From contig OX377201.1 of NCBI GenBank assembly GCA_947396885.1, positions 64,702,983 through 64,766,982 of the forward strand: 64,000 nt of DNA. Reading direction: 5' to 3'. The translations under genes and the position numbers were made by a program. Under the pieces are notes generated by a model that was given only the letters and a program-made list of their open reading frames with translations, did not search any database and had not been told where the DNA came from. Source of the stretch: Heligmosomoides polygyrus polygyrus (Eukaryota; Nematoda; Chromadorea; Rhabditida; Heligmosomidae). Every line of letters starts with the position of its first letter. Positions within the stretch are counted from its first letter, which is position 1. Below, piece after piece: positions 22,934 to 34,690 of the stretch.

Positions 22934-23604
22934 GAATTAGTTTAGACCCGTTAAGTACTTCGAAGATCCCTGCAGAACGGCACGATCCACCTCTTCTGCA
23001 TGAATGAGCGACATCATGACCTGAAACAATACTCAACAGAATTTCGATGTTAGTTGTTAATGGCAGTTTAAGTGCCGTAAAGAACCTTATAGAACTTCAA
23101 AACACTTGATTTACCAGTAGCAAGTACAGTACCGTCGGTAAACATTCGCCAAAACGCGGCCTGCGGCGGATTAATCCGCCGTTTCCGCCGCTTTGCCATA
23201 ACTCTCTTCAACTTTGATTATGTTCAATGAAAAGCACATTTATGAAATTAGAACAACATGATCTACCCAGCGGCGTGAAAATCTTGACAAGATTTTAAAA
23301 TTTCTGCATTCAAGATGATATAGATTAGTCGATTCCGTAATTGTCTTGACCTGATCCACATTCGCCCTGAGTCTCGCCTAATTGTGCCCCCTGGCAGGGA
23401 TCGACTTGCCCAGTGAAATTTTAAAATTTTAAAACGCTGTCGAAAATGAGTTTCATGCAAATTATAGGCTTTGTCTCACCACGGGCATGTCTTTGATATC
23501 AAATTCGCCTAGTTTGCCACCAAGTTCAGCATCCCATGCATCCTCAACTGCCGATTTTTTCCATTTTCGTTAATTATTTACGACCGCCACGGATCTCTCT
23601 CGAT

Positions 23605-23624
23605 AGAGAGCCTTCGGGCTCTCT
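23605..23624 (+). other. UUCG-capped hairpin in RTE leader
   Basis: agagagcc, ttcg, ggctctct: an 8-bp perfect stem closed by a UUCG tetraloop, 18 nt from the RTE 5' end. A weaker stem (ctctc...gagag) overlaps just upstream. Such stems would be very stable in RNA. Confidence 0.7.
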
Positions 23625-24088
23625 TGTTAAAAGGGATCTCGGGCCGCTTGTCGCAGGGCCACGTGGCGCGTCCCCGGGTGGTGGATAGGGGAATTAAGCG
23701 CGAACCAAATGCGACCGTGTACTGCCCAGAGACGCAGGTGGGATGCAGGGGATGGACTCTTTGCTCCTGCTGTGTCGGGTCGACGCGTTCCTTGTGCGTG
23801 GGAGAGGCATGTTCGTGCACAGTGTGCGTGAATGTGTTCGTGACTGTGCGGATTGTAACTGTGTCGGCTCGGCCAAAAGCTTGCACTCGGTAGACTGGGA
23901 GTACATGCAAGGCGATTCGAGGCCGCCTTAAGTCTCGCCCCGTTCCTTCGGGCGTCTGGCTGGCTGCCCGGAGTACCCCGCCCGCACGACAGAGCCTGAC
24001 TAGCTACCCGTGTTGTATTCCAGTCAAACACAGCAGCACTAAAGGGCCTCATTCCCCTGACCCCGAAAGAGCCCCCATTTCTGCAGCG

Positions 24089-26996
24089 ATGGGAAGGACG
24101 AGTACGGAGAGGCTGCTAAAATCTCAGGGCCTAACCAGGCTGCGCAAATTGAGAAGGACTAGGATGACGATCTGTAATTACAACGCCCGCACACTTGCAT
24201 CGGAAGCATCCGTCGAGGACCTGATGATACAAGCCGGGAAGATCAAGTACGACGTCATCGGACTGACCGAGACGAGAAGACACCACCCCCTACACGCCGC
24301 CTACGACTCCGGAGAAGAACTGTTCCTCGGAACATGTGACAGCAGAGGAGTAGGCGGCGTTGGTGTCCTCGTCAACACGCACTTGGCCATGAACATCGAT
24401 TCGTACGAGTACCTGACAACCCGAATCGGACGTCTGCGACTGAAGCGATGTGGCTCCGTGCCAGCATTGACTGTGTTCGTCGCGTATGCACCAACATCCG
24501 ACTACGACGACGAAGAGGTCGAAGCCTTCTACGTGGAGCTGGAGAAGTTCTATAAGGAAGATCACACCTTCTACAAGGTGATCGTCGGCGACTTCAACGC
24601 CAAGATCGGACCGCGAAGGTCGCCGGAAGAACTTCACACCGGAACCCATGGTTTGGAATGGAACGAATGGAATGAAAGGCTGTCTGAGTTTATCATGTCG
24701 ACCAAGACCATCCATGGAAACTCGCAGTTCCAGAAGCCTCCCTCCCTACGATGGACCTGGGAATCTCCCGGTGGCCAGTTTCACAACGAGATCGACCACA
24801 TCATCTTCAATCGCAAGTATTGCTTGACCGACGTCTCCGTTGTCTCCAAGTTCTACACGGGATTGGACCACCGCCTCCTTCGCGCGAGGTTTCGCTTTTC
24901 GCGTCAAGGAGAGAAGGCCGCGAAGTTCAAGAAGAGGAATCCCAGAACGACCATCAATTGGGACCTCTACACCTCTCTTGTCGGCCTTTGGGAAGATGCC
25001 GTCATGGACAACGTCGATGAGGAATACGACCGCTTCGTGCACCATCTCCACGATAGTGCTAAGGGAGCCGAGAGCTTGAAGGCCACCAAGAGACGCCTGT
25101 CTCCGGAAACTCTCGAGCTTATACGCCAGCGTGGAGCAGCACGAGAGTCAGGCAACTACCAGCTGACGTCCGAAGCTATGCAGAGCGGCAATAAAGGAGG
25201 ATCTCAAGGAGAGAAGGGCGGAAGTGTTGGCTGACGCAGCAGAGACAGGGCTGAGCATCCGCAATGCCCGCCGGAACTTCGCTAACTTCAAGACCATGAT
25301 GACCGCTCTCCGACGTCCTGACGGAACCGTCACCTCTTCCAGAAGGACCATGGAGAAGGTCATCCACGACTTCTACTCCGATCTCTTCGATAGCCACGTC
25401 CACCTGCCCCCATGCCATCTCCCGCAGGATGGATACGTCGTCCCCTCTGTTCTCCCTTCCGAGATCCGACACGCCATCTCGTCGGTGAAGAAACGTACAG
25501 CACCCGGTCCCGACAGGATCAGACCCGAACACCTGAAGAACCTCCCGCCAGCGCTCATCAACACCCTGGCGCGGCTCTTCACACGATACCTGTCGGAGTG
25601 CAAGGTTCCATCTCAGTGGAAGACCAGCAAGACCGTTTTGCTGTACAAGAAGGGAGACGTGCACGACATTGGCAACTATCGCCCGATCTGCCTGTTGTCC
25701 GTAGTCTACAAGCTGTTCACTCGAGTCATCCTGAATAGGATTAATAGAACGCTGGACGAAGGACAGCCATGCGAACAAGCAGGATTTCGGAGAGGATTCA
25801 GCACGATCGACCACATACACACCATTACGAAGCTCATCGAAGTGTCGCGAGAGTACAAGCTACCGCTGTGCCTTACGTTCATCGACCTGAAGAAGGCATT
25901 CGACTCCGTCGAGACTGAAGCGGTCATGGAAGCCCTGCTCACCCAGGGCGTTCCTACTCAGTACATCAGAGTCCTTCGAGAGCTGTACAGTGGATTCACG
26001 ACCAAGATCTCACCATTCTACAACGACGTCGTCATCGACGTGAAGAGAGGGGTTCGGCAGGGTGATACCATATCCCCGAAGCTCTTCAGCGCCACCCTCG
26101 AAAACGTCATGCGCGAACTAGAATGGGAAGACATGGGAGTGAAGGTCGACGGCCGGCAACTGCACCATCTTCGCTTCGCTGACGACATCGTGCTCATAAC
26201 ACCGAGCATCAGTCAGGCGGAACGAATGCTGGCCGACTTCGATCGTGTATGTGGAAGCGTTGGACTGCAGCTGAATCTTACGAAGACGATGTTCATGAAG
26301 AACGGATGGGTTTCTGATGCCCCATTCTCGCTCAACGGAACGAACATCTCCGAATGCTCCAGCTATGTATATCTGGGTCGCGAAGTCAACATGGCCAACG
26401 ACCTAGCACCAGAGCTGAGCAGGAGGAAAAGAGCGGCTTGGGGAGCTTTCAAGAGCGTCGAAGAAGTCGTGAAGAAAACGAAGAACGTCCGACTCCGTGC
26501 CCACCTATTCGACTCCACTGTTCTTCCTGCCCTAACATACGCCTCAGAGACCTGGGCTATACGAAAGCAGGATGAACACGCGATCAGCGTCGCGCAGCGT
26601 GGAATCGAGAGGATGATGCTCGGAGTGACACGACTCACGCAAGTGAGAGAAGGCCTCCGGAGTTCCGAACTTCGCCGACGTTCGAAGATCAGAGACGCTG
26701 TCGCATGGGCCAAGTCGTCGAAAATTAGGTGGGCCGGCCACGTAATGCGATTCGCAGACACCCGCTGGACGAGAGCCGTCACAGATTGGATTCCGCGGGA
26801 TGTCAAAAGAACACCAGGACGCCCACCAACGCGTTGGTCGGACTTCTTCGTGAAAGCCCTGAACGACCGATATGACGCTCTTCGTGTCCCTCGAGCGAGG
26901 AGGATCCATTGGACCACTCTGGCACGCGACAGGGACGAATGGAGACGCTGCTGGCGCCCGCTTGAGCAAGTAGATGATCAACGGGACGACAGGTGA
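24089..26996 (+). pseudogene. RTE polyprotein: AP endonuclease + reverse transcriptase
   Basis: The ATG at 24089 begins MGRTSTERLLKSQGL. Residues about 26-265 form an APE-type endonuclease: NYNAR (30-34), LTETRRHH (59-66, with the catalytic Glu), GDFNAKIG (167-174), RWTWESP (221-227), EIDHII (234-239) and LDHRLL (259-264). Such enzymes nick target DNA for target-primed reverse transcription. After a linker an 8-bp deletion near 25174 shifts the frame; a second frame (25224-26996) carries the [13 protein letters not shown] (motif A), [10 protein letters not shown] (motif B), RFADDIVLI (motif C), then a thumb and the C-terminal [13 protein letters not shown]. All RT catalytic Asp residues remain. 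One frameshift alone separates this from a single frame of about 970 residues. Confidence 0.93.
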
Positions 26997-27837
26997 TACA
27001 GGTGATATTTACGACCGCACCACTTCCGTCCTAGAGCTGATTTTTGCTCAGGTTCCTGACTATCGGGTGTGAATTACAAACATAGGTTTTAGGCTTACAT
27101 TAGTTAGAAGTAAGATAGTAGTCAGCCACCAATTTAGCAGTGCTGCGTTTCAAGGAGACATGCCCTGCAAGGGCTATTTCACGCGTGTAGATCAGTGTCT
27201 CCACGCGACAAATCAGTATGGGAGCTGGATATGTGGTAGCACAACACGCAGAGATGCTGCAGCGCAAAAATGATGGAGCTGGCAGCTCAGGTGTTGCAGC
27301 TCCACTGTTTCAAAAAGACTATTTTCTTCTATTCCGACCATGGGTCTCAGCGCCGACCTCTGTCCAGACCACGCAGAACAGTTTCTGTCATTTAGCGGAG
27401 TCGATATTCACAATATTTTTTTTTTCGATAAATTTCCCACTTGACCTCAACCTCATTGATCCCTTGAGACAAGTCCGCTACTGAAGTCCAGAATGTTGTT
27501 AAATTGCAGTGACCTGACCTAGCCCACCAAGCATGTCTTTCGGACATGCAATCGCTGCTTCTCTCCTCTCACTAGTCACACTAACAGAGTCGTTTACTAA
27601 TGATGTTCTGCTTTCCCCAAACTCACTTTTATTAAGCATTTATTACAAGCAATAAATATTATTTTATTATTTTTATTTTTAATTAACATTTTAACAAACA
27701 CGTAATAGAAAGTAGCGATTATTAAATGCATGCAACGAAGTGAGATGATTTTAACGGCGAGCTGCCGTCCTGCGCCATCCGGCGGCCACGCATAAATAAA
27801 AAATCGACAGTTTATTTAGAATGTACAAAATGACGTT

Positions 27838-28037
27838 NNNNNNNNNNNNNNNNNNNNNNNNNNNNNNNNNNNNNNNNNNNNNNNNNNNNNNNNNNNNNNN
27901 NNNNNNNNNNNNNNNNNNNNNNNNNNNNNNNNNNNNNNNNNNNNNNNNNNNNNNNNNNNNNNNNNNNNNNNNNNNNNNNNNNNNNNNNNNNNNNNNNNNN
28001 NNNNNNNNNNNNNNNNNNNNNNNNNNNNNNNNNNNNN
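27838..28037. other. assembly gap (200 N)
   Basis: Exactly 200 N, lying in the spacer of the 23339-28897 inverted repeat, where assemblers often fail. Confidence 0.99.
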
Positions 28038-28898
28038 AATGGAGTAAATCCGTTTTTTTCGATTTTCGAACCTCAAGCCTTACCTGCATTGGGTTAGTGT
28101 GACTAGTGAGATGAGAAAAGCAGCGATAGTATATCCAAAAGACATGCTTGGTGGGACAGGTCAGCTCATTGCAATTACAGCAACACTCTGGACTCCAGTA
28201 GCGGACTTGTCTCAAGGAATAAACAAGGTTGAGGTCGAGTGGGAAATTTTTCGAAGAATTATTGTGAATATCGACTCCGCTAAATGACAGAAACTGTTCT
28301 GCGTGGTCTGGACAGAGGTCGGCGCTGAGACCCGTGGTCGGAGTAGAAGAAAATAGTCTTTTTGAAGCAGTGGAGCAGCCACACCTAAGCTGTCAGCTCC
28401 ACCATTTTTGTGCTGCAGTATCTCTGCGTGTTGTGCTACCACTCCCATACTGATCCGTCGAGTGGAGACACTGATCTACACGCGTGAAATAACCCTTGCA
28501 AGCCATGTCTCCTTGAAACGCAGCACTGCAAAGTTGGTGGCTGACTACTATCTTACTTCTAACTAATGTAAGCCTAAAACCTATATTTGTAATTCACACC
28601 CGATAGTCAGGAACCTGAGCAAAAATCAGCTCTAGGACGGAAGTGGTGCGGTCGTAAACAATTAGCGAAAATGGAAAAAATCGGAAGTTGAGGATGCATG
28701 GAATGATGAACTTTGTGGCAAACTAGGCGAATTTGATATCAAGGACATGCCCGAGGTGAGACAAAGCCTATAATTTGCATGAAACTCATTTTCGACAGTG
28801 CTTTAAAATTTTAAAATTCCACTGGGCAAGTCGATCCCTGCCAGGGGGCACAATTAGGCGAGACTCAGTGGCGAATGTGGGTCAGGTCAATACAATTT

Positions 28899-29110
28899 TT
28901 TTGAAGCTTGACCCTGCTCGAAAAGCAAAAGCGAAGCTGAAAAGCCCTTCTTCGGTGGCAGGAAAATTCGTACATTCACTTAGGAGAGAATATAGCAATA
29001 GCTCAACTATTGGGACCTCCATGACTCTGCGCACGAGCAGGTCACCACTCTGAAGGAGGAGTATTTCACCTTCATTTTGTATACACTAAGAAGTAGGTAT
29101 ATAGGCCTAT
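28899..29110 (+). other. unrecognised coding-like stretch
   Basis: Directly outside the inverted repeat. Plus strand reads LDPARKAKAKLKSPSSVAGK then, after a one-step frame change near 29000, NYWDLHDSAHEQVTTLKEEY and FTFILYTLRSR. The composition looks protein-like rather than random, but I recognise no family. Could be a decayed transposase or host exon. Confidence 0.3.
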
Positions 29111-30780
29111 GGGCTTTATAAAGTCTCCCCAAAGGCGAATCTGCAACCAAAAATGGGTATAGTGATTCTTTGACTGGAATTCTTAGCGAGAACATCGTGG
29201 GATTCCGTAAAAAACTACGGTAACTCAACACATCCTTCTTTGGTAAAAAAGAAGTTGGCAGAGCAAATCCCGCTGCAAGTTTGTTCAGAAAACAGAAATC
29301 GTCCATCGGTGCGGTAGTGCTAGACCGCACATTGGGAAATCGAACCTCAGACGTTAGATGAATTAATGGTGGAAGGTATACTCACTTGACGTAGTATACG
29401 GATCTCTCCTAAGCTAAGTACATATTACCTTACCAACTGTCCATTTAATCGTTTAGTAGTGATGTTAGTTATGTGCGGTAATTACTGAAGTAACGACAAA
29501 GTCGACCTCCGCGGATATCGTATCAGCGAGTCTTGTATTTCTGAAATGCGAAACTAGCGCTGTCATATTATCGGCAAGAACATGGTGTTTTATAGCTGTT
29601 CTTGATGTATTGCTTACATCTGTGTTACTCCATGCGAACAGAATTAATGCTATCACTGAAAATCGCGACGATGAAGTCTAGTGCATAATGCGATCTCTCA
29701 ATATGTTACGTGGTTGCTGCTTTCATTCGCTTCAAAACAAAAGTCAAACCGTTATTTTTTCTTGTAAGTCAAACATTTTATGAAATTTCAAACACTGTGC
29801 TCTCTTTCTGAGGCATTTGAATTAAAAACTCCAAAGAAAGTCATGCTAAACTTGCTCTGAACAAGGAAATATTCTAATGGTTTCGGAGACCCCGCGCATA
29901 ATGTGGGAGAAGCTAATCTCTAATCTAATTTTGAAGATTTCAGTTTGATTTCAAAGGCACCAACATTGCTTAGGGTAGTATGTATGTATGTACCCAATTT
30001 GGTTTGATTTGAAAAGTGTCGAATTTGAAGCGAAGATGATATATTTGTTGTTCTAGCTGCACTATGACTTTCTCGTGCACCTAAACGATTAGGTTAGCTG
30101 AGCTAGTCAGATTAAAAATAGCCTCTTTTGCTATGTAGAGCAGAACCGTCTCTTGAATACGACATATAATCCCCTAGTATGAAAAACTCATACAGAATCA
30201 GAAGAAATGAGATGTCAAAAAGATAAACCGCTGTTCACGGCAGCACGACCTAGATTGAGACGCGGTTTAAAACATGTAACTAAACAATGTTCTTGAGGCT
30301 TCTTTTTTAAAGGAACAGTTGCGGCAGCTCTAGTGTAACAACAGATACAAACCCGGAAAAAAGTTCAGGTACCTAGCAGAAGGAAAATCGTATGCGGATT
30401 AAAAATTAACAGGATCGAAGTCTCCAGAACGGAAAGCCGAGACTTAGCAAATCACTTTCTGAGTGAATTTCGAAACTGAGATCGGAAGAGACGGGAGTGC
30501 ATCCTCTTGAAGAGAGGAGTCTCAAGCGACGTATCATATCCTCGGGAACAACGTCTCTTCTGGGTTCCGAATGGTTCCCTCCTGAATTGCGAAGAGACGG
30601 CTGCAGGCGTGTGCAACCGTAGAGTAGAGGGAGAGTCCTAAATCGTTCAGACGGTTCCACCTCGGAGAGTCGCCTTCTGGAAGCCGCCGTTGACGGAGGT
30701 TGCAGACGCCCACCTTCGATGTGTGTGGAGGCATCAAGTGCTTTATGAGGATTAGCCAATGTCAAGCTGTTGATCCTGCT
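29111..30780. other. no gene seen
   Basis: AT-rich with dense stops between 29350 and 30400. The frame at 30406-30765 (minus, 120 codons) is rich in Arg and Ser with no domain I recognise. Confidence 0.45.
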
Positions 30781-30782
30781 TA

Positions 30783-31020
30783 GAGGCGGCAGTAGGCACT
30801 AACATCTCGTTCGAGGTATCTCTGCGGAAAAATTCCAAGGCGTGTGAAAGCCTTGCGGGCGACCCGTCGGGCGCTAAACGTGATAGCGCCCGTGCGAACG
30901 CGCTCGCGTCCGTACTTTGCAATCCCGGGCAAAAGCTCGATGTGCTGTTTCAGCGACACGATCCCAATGGGAACGACATTGAATAGCGCTTCTCGTGTTC
31001 CATTCCCACCAGTTCAAGGC
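30783..31020 (-). other. unrecognised 79-codon open stretch
   Basis: Minus strand between two stops, without a leading Met: IVSLKQHIELLPGIAKYGRE, then FSARRVARKAFTRLGIFPQR, ending YLERDVSAYCRL. Codons often end in C or G, unlike the AT-rich surroundings, which makes it exon-like. No family recognised. Confidence 0.3.
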
Positions 31021-31479
31021 AATTGGTGGATACTGACAGAGCAAGAGTCGATCTGGTTTCGAAGAAAAAACACGATGGCGGTGTGCTTTTCTGTAAACGG
31101 AGATATACAGGAGACATTGAGGACATATGGAGAGACGACGAGGGAGTGGAAGAACGTGTATCTCTAAGAACACGCTATTCTAAAATAACGAAACTATAAA
31201 GATCGACTCAAGTCGTAACTCGGCTTCCGAGTTTTAGGATAATTTCGCTCCGGACTTCATCCATAAGTACCATAGATCTAGCACACTGCTAGCTTCTACC
31301 TTCTTGAGTGACGCATGAGTTAATCACAATCTTGAATGGTACCTGTTGGCAGGAATGATGGCTAGCAGTTCACAAATAACTCAGCGTTGAAACCGGATTG
31401 TCCAAAACATCGATCGCGTTTCGGAAATCATGCGCGGATACGTTTGTTGTTCGGAGACAAGGAGTTGAGATCACACCTG

Positions 31480-31646
31480 GGGTCGGATTCATCAACAGCT
31501 TACAATAACTTTAACAGGGAAGGCACAACGGAAAACTAAAATAACGCGGCTTATCGCTCACCATATCACTTGATGAGCCGCGTTATCTGAGTTTTCCGCT
31601 GTGAATTCCGTGTTAACGTTATGTAAGTCGTTGATGAATCCGACCC
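31480..31646. mobile_element. palindromic MITE, 167 bp
   Basis: gggtcggattcatcaac (31480-31496) is the exact reverse complement of 31630-31646, and imperfect pairing continues inward to agccgcgttat. Two half-elements around a 24-nt centre. No target duplication clear. Confidence 0.8.
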
Positions 31647-31659
31647 GTGCAATACTTCT

Positions 31660-32801
31660 ACCTGCCCCAACAAATGTAATAATTTTATACAACTTTTATT
31701 TTTAGAGAAAAGTAAATAATTTAAAATTTATTTTAAAATGCGAAAAGAAGCAAGTATACAGCGCATTAAAAGATCAGGTCTTGCTATGCACTGAAAAAGT
31801 TCGCCGCAACTTTTATTTGATTGATAGTGTAAATACCACTTACATGAGCCATCAAAATGTGTGTTTTTTTACAATTGTTTTTCTGTTTTTTTTTCAGGTG
31901 TGAGACTTCAGTTAAACAGAAATTCTGCTATCATTCAAATATAACTCGCGAGGAGGGCATCTCTTTTTTGGCACTACAAATTGGCCGCCATCCTGCTCTT
32001 TAAAACAAGCATTAAAATATTATTTTTCAAAACTTCTTCTTCAAAATTTTCTTCTTTTCTTCTTTCGTGCAACTGTTTTTTTTTTTCGTGTATTACTGAA
32101 ACAATAAACAAGAATAGCAATGCACACTTAACGGTTAACGATTTACGAATTTAACGAATTAACGAATTAATGTGCACCCCTGCTCCACACAGGCTTTGGT
32201 TCCAACTGCGGATTTCCATTCTAAAATTGATATAAAATACCGTTTCGGAATTGCTCTTTCGACGCACTTTCATACGGCTTCGAAGAGTCACAAATTATTC
32301 CGTCAGTTGGGGCGAAGAATGCCGTATTAGACGTCACATAAAAATGCGAAATTATTGTTTCATTAAAAAGCGAACGAAAAGCGGTTGCACGAAAGAAGAA
32401 AACAAGAAAGTTTTGAAGAAGAAGTTTGAAAAAATAATATTTTAATGCTTGTTATTAAGAGCAGGGTGGCGGCCAATTTGTAGTGCCAAAAAAGAGATGC
32501 CCTCCTCGCGAGTTCTATTCGAATGATAGCAGAATTTCTGTTTGACTGAAGTCTTACACCTAAAAACAACAGAAAAACAAATGTAAAAAACACACAGTCC
32601 TCATTTTGATGGCTCATGTAAGTGGCATTTACACTATCAATCAAATAAAAGTTGCGGCGAACTTTTTCAGTGCATAGCAAGACCTGATCTTTTAATGTGC
32701 TGTATGCTTGCTTCTTTTCGCATTTTGAGATAAATTTTAAATTGTTTACGTTTCTCTAAAAATGAAAGTTTTATAAAATTATTACGTTTGTTGAGGCAGG
32801 T
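31660..32801. repeat. inverted repeat, 450-bp arms
   Basis: Left arm 31660-32106, right arm 32353-32801, differing by scattered substitutions and small indels. The arms carry gcgaaaagaagcaag, aagatcaggtcttgctatgc and cgcgaggagggcatctc in opposite directions. The 246-bp spacer holds a stretch of taacgaatt repeats and a hAT-like right end (atgtgcacccctg at 32170). The left arm includes ttttttttcag before gtgtgagactt, resembling a splice acceptor. A diverged relative of the inner right side is at 46745. Confidence 0.85.
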
Positions 32802-32899
32802 GAAGTAAAAAATTTCGATTGCGGGCATTTTTGACGAATTTTCCACAAGATGCGGTTTATGACGCTTCGCGTTGTACATCGCAAATTTTCATAACTTTC

Positions 32900-33820
32900 A
32901 TCCCAGAGGATGCCCAATGTGCTTTAATTTGAGCTTCTTCGATTTCTACATTCGGCTTTGGAGAACTTACGCAACTTACTTTTTCGTTGAGAATCGATTT
33001 GCAGAAAACGTGATCTACATTCATATTTTGTATTTAAAAAACGAATGAGAGGCGCCGTTGATACGCGGGCGCATAAGATAGAGACGCTCTTACGTCCAGC
33101 CAAGCCAAAATTTCCCCTTATCGACGTCGGTGGCTCACAAGTAATTGCTTTGTTGGATAGAAAACCGCGCTGCCTGCCAAACCGTCGCCACAAATTGTGC
33201 TGCCGAAGGGAGGCGCACAGACTGAAACCTCAACCAAGTGAGCCGAAGTGCATACTACAGGGAGTGAACCCCAAAACAAACGCGCAGACGCCAACGCCTT
33301 TCACTTCAGGGCCCTTTGAAAGCCGAAAACTCGAAAAGGAGCTGCATGTTGCTTAGCGACAAGACGTTCAGCAAGCTAGCGATCACCGAACGCCTGGTTG
33401 GGGCTTTACCACAAGACCCCTGCAACAAAAGATATTGACAGTTTCCTCCTCTTCCTTAGACCTCTTGCCTTCATTGCAGCGAGAAACGACATTACGTACT
33501 GTATAGAACGGAATAGGAGGATGTGGCACGGTAGAGTCTTCAAAACAACGTCTACAAAGCCGGTCGATAGCACTCACTGGATTTATACTCCGAAGTGCCG
33601 TTCCCTACTTGACGAGAAACGGAGCAACAGACACATAGATTCGTCCTCCATTCTTCTGTACAGTCGTCAGTGTCCCAATCCGAAGAAGAACCTAATCTCC
33701 AGAAACAAAAATAAAATCATTCGGCATTCGTCGATGGTTCAATACCATTTACTATCCAACGGTAATGATACTCGATAGTGATCCTCATTCACGACAATGA
33801 TTCGTTTCCCGGACCTCGAC
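32900..33820. other. no gene recognised
   Basis: Two frames of about 100-126 codons (33045-33356 and 33398-33778, plus) have no domain I know. Confidence 0.4.
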
Positions 33821-33826
33821 GTTTCA

Positions 33827-33985
33827 CGACATTCGTGACACGTCTTCTGAATTCTGGCGCACGTTGGATGACCTTTGTGGTTCGCCTTTTGGATCCGGTA
33901 GTACATAGGATGGTTTTGTGACCCATCTTCTGTGTATCGATGCACGTTGGCCGACTGGGACATGTCTTTGGACATCGGCGCTCGA
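33827..33985 (+). repeat. 41-bp tandem array, type 4, copy B
   Basis: Four diverged units at 33827, 33867, 33909 and 33950 (spacing 40, 42, 41), each with g(a/c)(c/t)ga(c/t)...gtga/gtgg...cttctg and a gcacgttgg-like joint. Related to 18171-18295 (shared acacgtcttctgaat). Confidence 0.65.
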
Positions 33986-34204
33986 AGCATGGTTCCAATA
34001 CATACCCCGGCGCGCTGCCCCGCTTAATATCACAAGCATTGAGGATCAGTTACCAACAAAATGAATTCCTTGACAATCGTCCATGATGAAGTTCAAAGAA
34101 CCATCTGGCTGGCTGCAACCAGGGCGTGCTGTGATTTTGGTCCCCCTCGTTGTGACGGTCAAAGTTACACGCAGTTTATCTACATTATAAACAGTAGGGT
34201 AATG

Positions 34205-34690
34205 TGCTCATGAGAAATGGACGAGTTGCTGATGTCTCGCTTAACATCTCCAAACGCTCCAGCTGCATGTATCTGGGTCGTGAAGTCAACTTGGCCAACG
34301 ACCTAGTGCCAGGGCTGAGCAGGAGGAGACGAGAGGCTTGGGGAGCTTTCAAGAGCGTCGAAGAAGTCGCGAAGAAGACGAAGCACGTCCGACTCCGTGC
34401 CCACCTATTCGACTCCACTGTTCTTCCTGCCCTAACATACGCCTCAGAGACCAGGGCTGGGCAGGATGAACACGCGATCAGTGTCGCGCAGCGTGGAATC
34501 GAGAGGACAAAGCTCGGCCTGAAAGGAAAGCTCTGAACGAGCGGGAGGTCGTCCTCCCCCCTCCGCCACGTGCCCTGCCCTCGAGCGAGGAGGACCCCAT
34601 TGGAGCACTGTGGCAGATAGAGGAACGAATGAAGAGGTGACGCGGCTGCGCCCGCACATCAACGGGACCACAGGTGATACATGATGAGGT
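34205..34690 (+). pseudogene. RTE 3' fragment, 5'-truncated
   Basis: Homology starts in the RT thumb (MFMKNG region) and reads [40 protein letters not shown] and [20 protein letters not shown], like 26340-26560. The C-terminal part has lost about 70 codons and is frameshifted. It ends in caggtgatac, the RTE tail, near 34680. 5' truncation is normal for target-primed insertions; the C-terminal deletion is secondary. Confidence 0.9.

Larger units (their letters stand above)
23588..27006 (+). mobile_element. RTE-type LINE, near full length
   Basis: Flanked by the 12-bp duplication atttacgaccgc (23576-23587 and 27007-27018; 13 bp if the adjacent t is counted). The uninterrupted site is preserved in the other arm of the surrounding inverted repeat, so both element ends are defined. 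Length about 3.42 kb, like C. elegans RTE-1. Layout: 501-bp leader, one long frame for endonuclease plus RT, almost no 3' UTR, and a tail made of a 9-bp repeat (aggtgatac, under two copies). A 1-kb scale comparison with the copy at 40151 shows close similarity, so it is probably young. Confidence 0.92.
23339..28897. repeat. 0.8-kb inverted repeat interrupted by an RTE
   Basis: Left arm 23339-23587 continued at 27019-27585; right arm 28093-28897, its reverse complement. Shared landmarks include tttcatgcaaattatagg, ggatcaggtcaa and gactatcgggtgtgaatt in their respective orientations. Arms are about 0.8 kb and the spacer about 0.5 kb, of which 200 bases are an assembly gap. No target duplication is seen at the outer ends. 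It could be the arms of a foldback transposon or an inverted duplication. Short frames in the two arms mirror each other and are not evidence of genes. Confidence 0.85.

Noticed and set aside
23164..23181. 18-bp perfect palindrome cggcggattaatccgccg
   Set aside because: Real, but short and isolated, with no neighbouring structure to interpret.
23588..23700. HDV-like ribozyme at the RTE 5' end
   Set aside because: By eye, no 7-bp P1 pairing between the first bases and the region after the UUCG hairpin; kept only as a question in the findings.
21715..26981. Long frames antisense to the RTE coding regions, up to 214 codons
   Set aside because: They follow the codon pattern of the real RTE frame on the other strand and have no independent motif.
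27218..28448. Mirrored frames (plus 27218-27484, minus 28212-28448) that look like a duplicated gene
   Set aside because: They are the same repeat read in the two arms of an inverted repeat; no domain or start context supports a gene.
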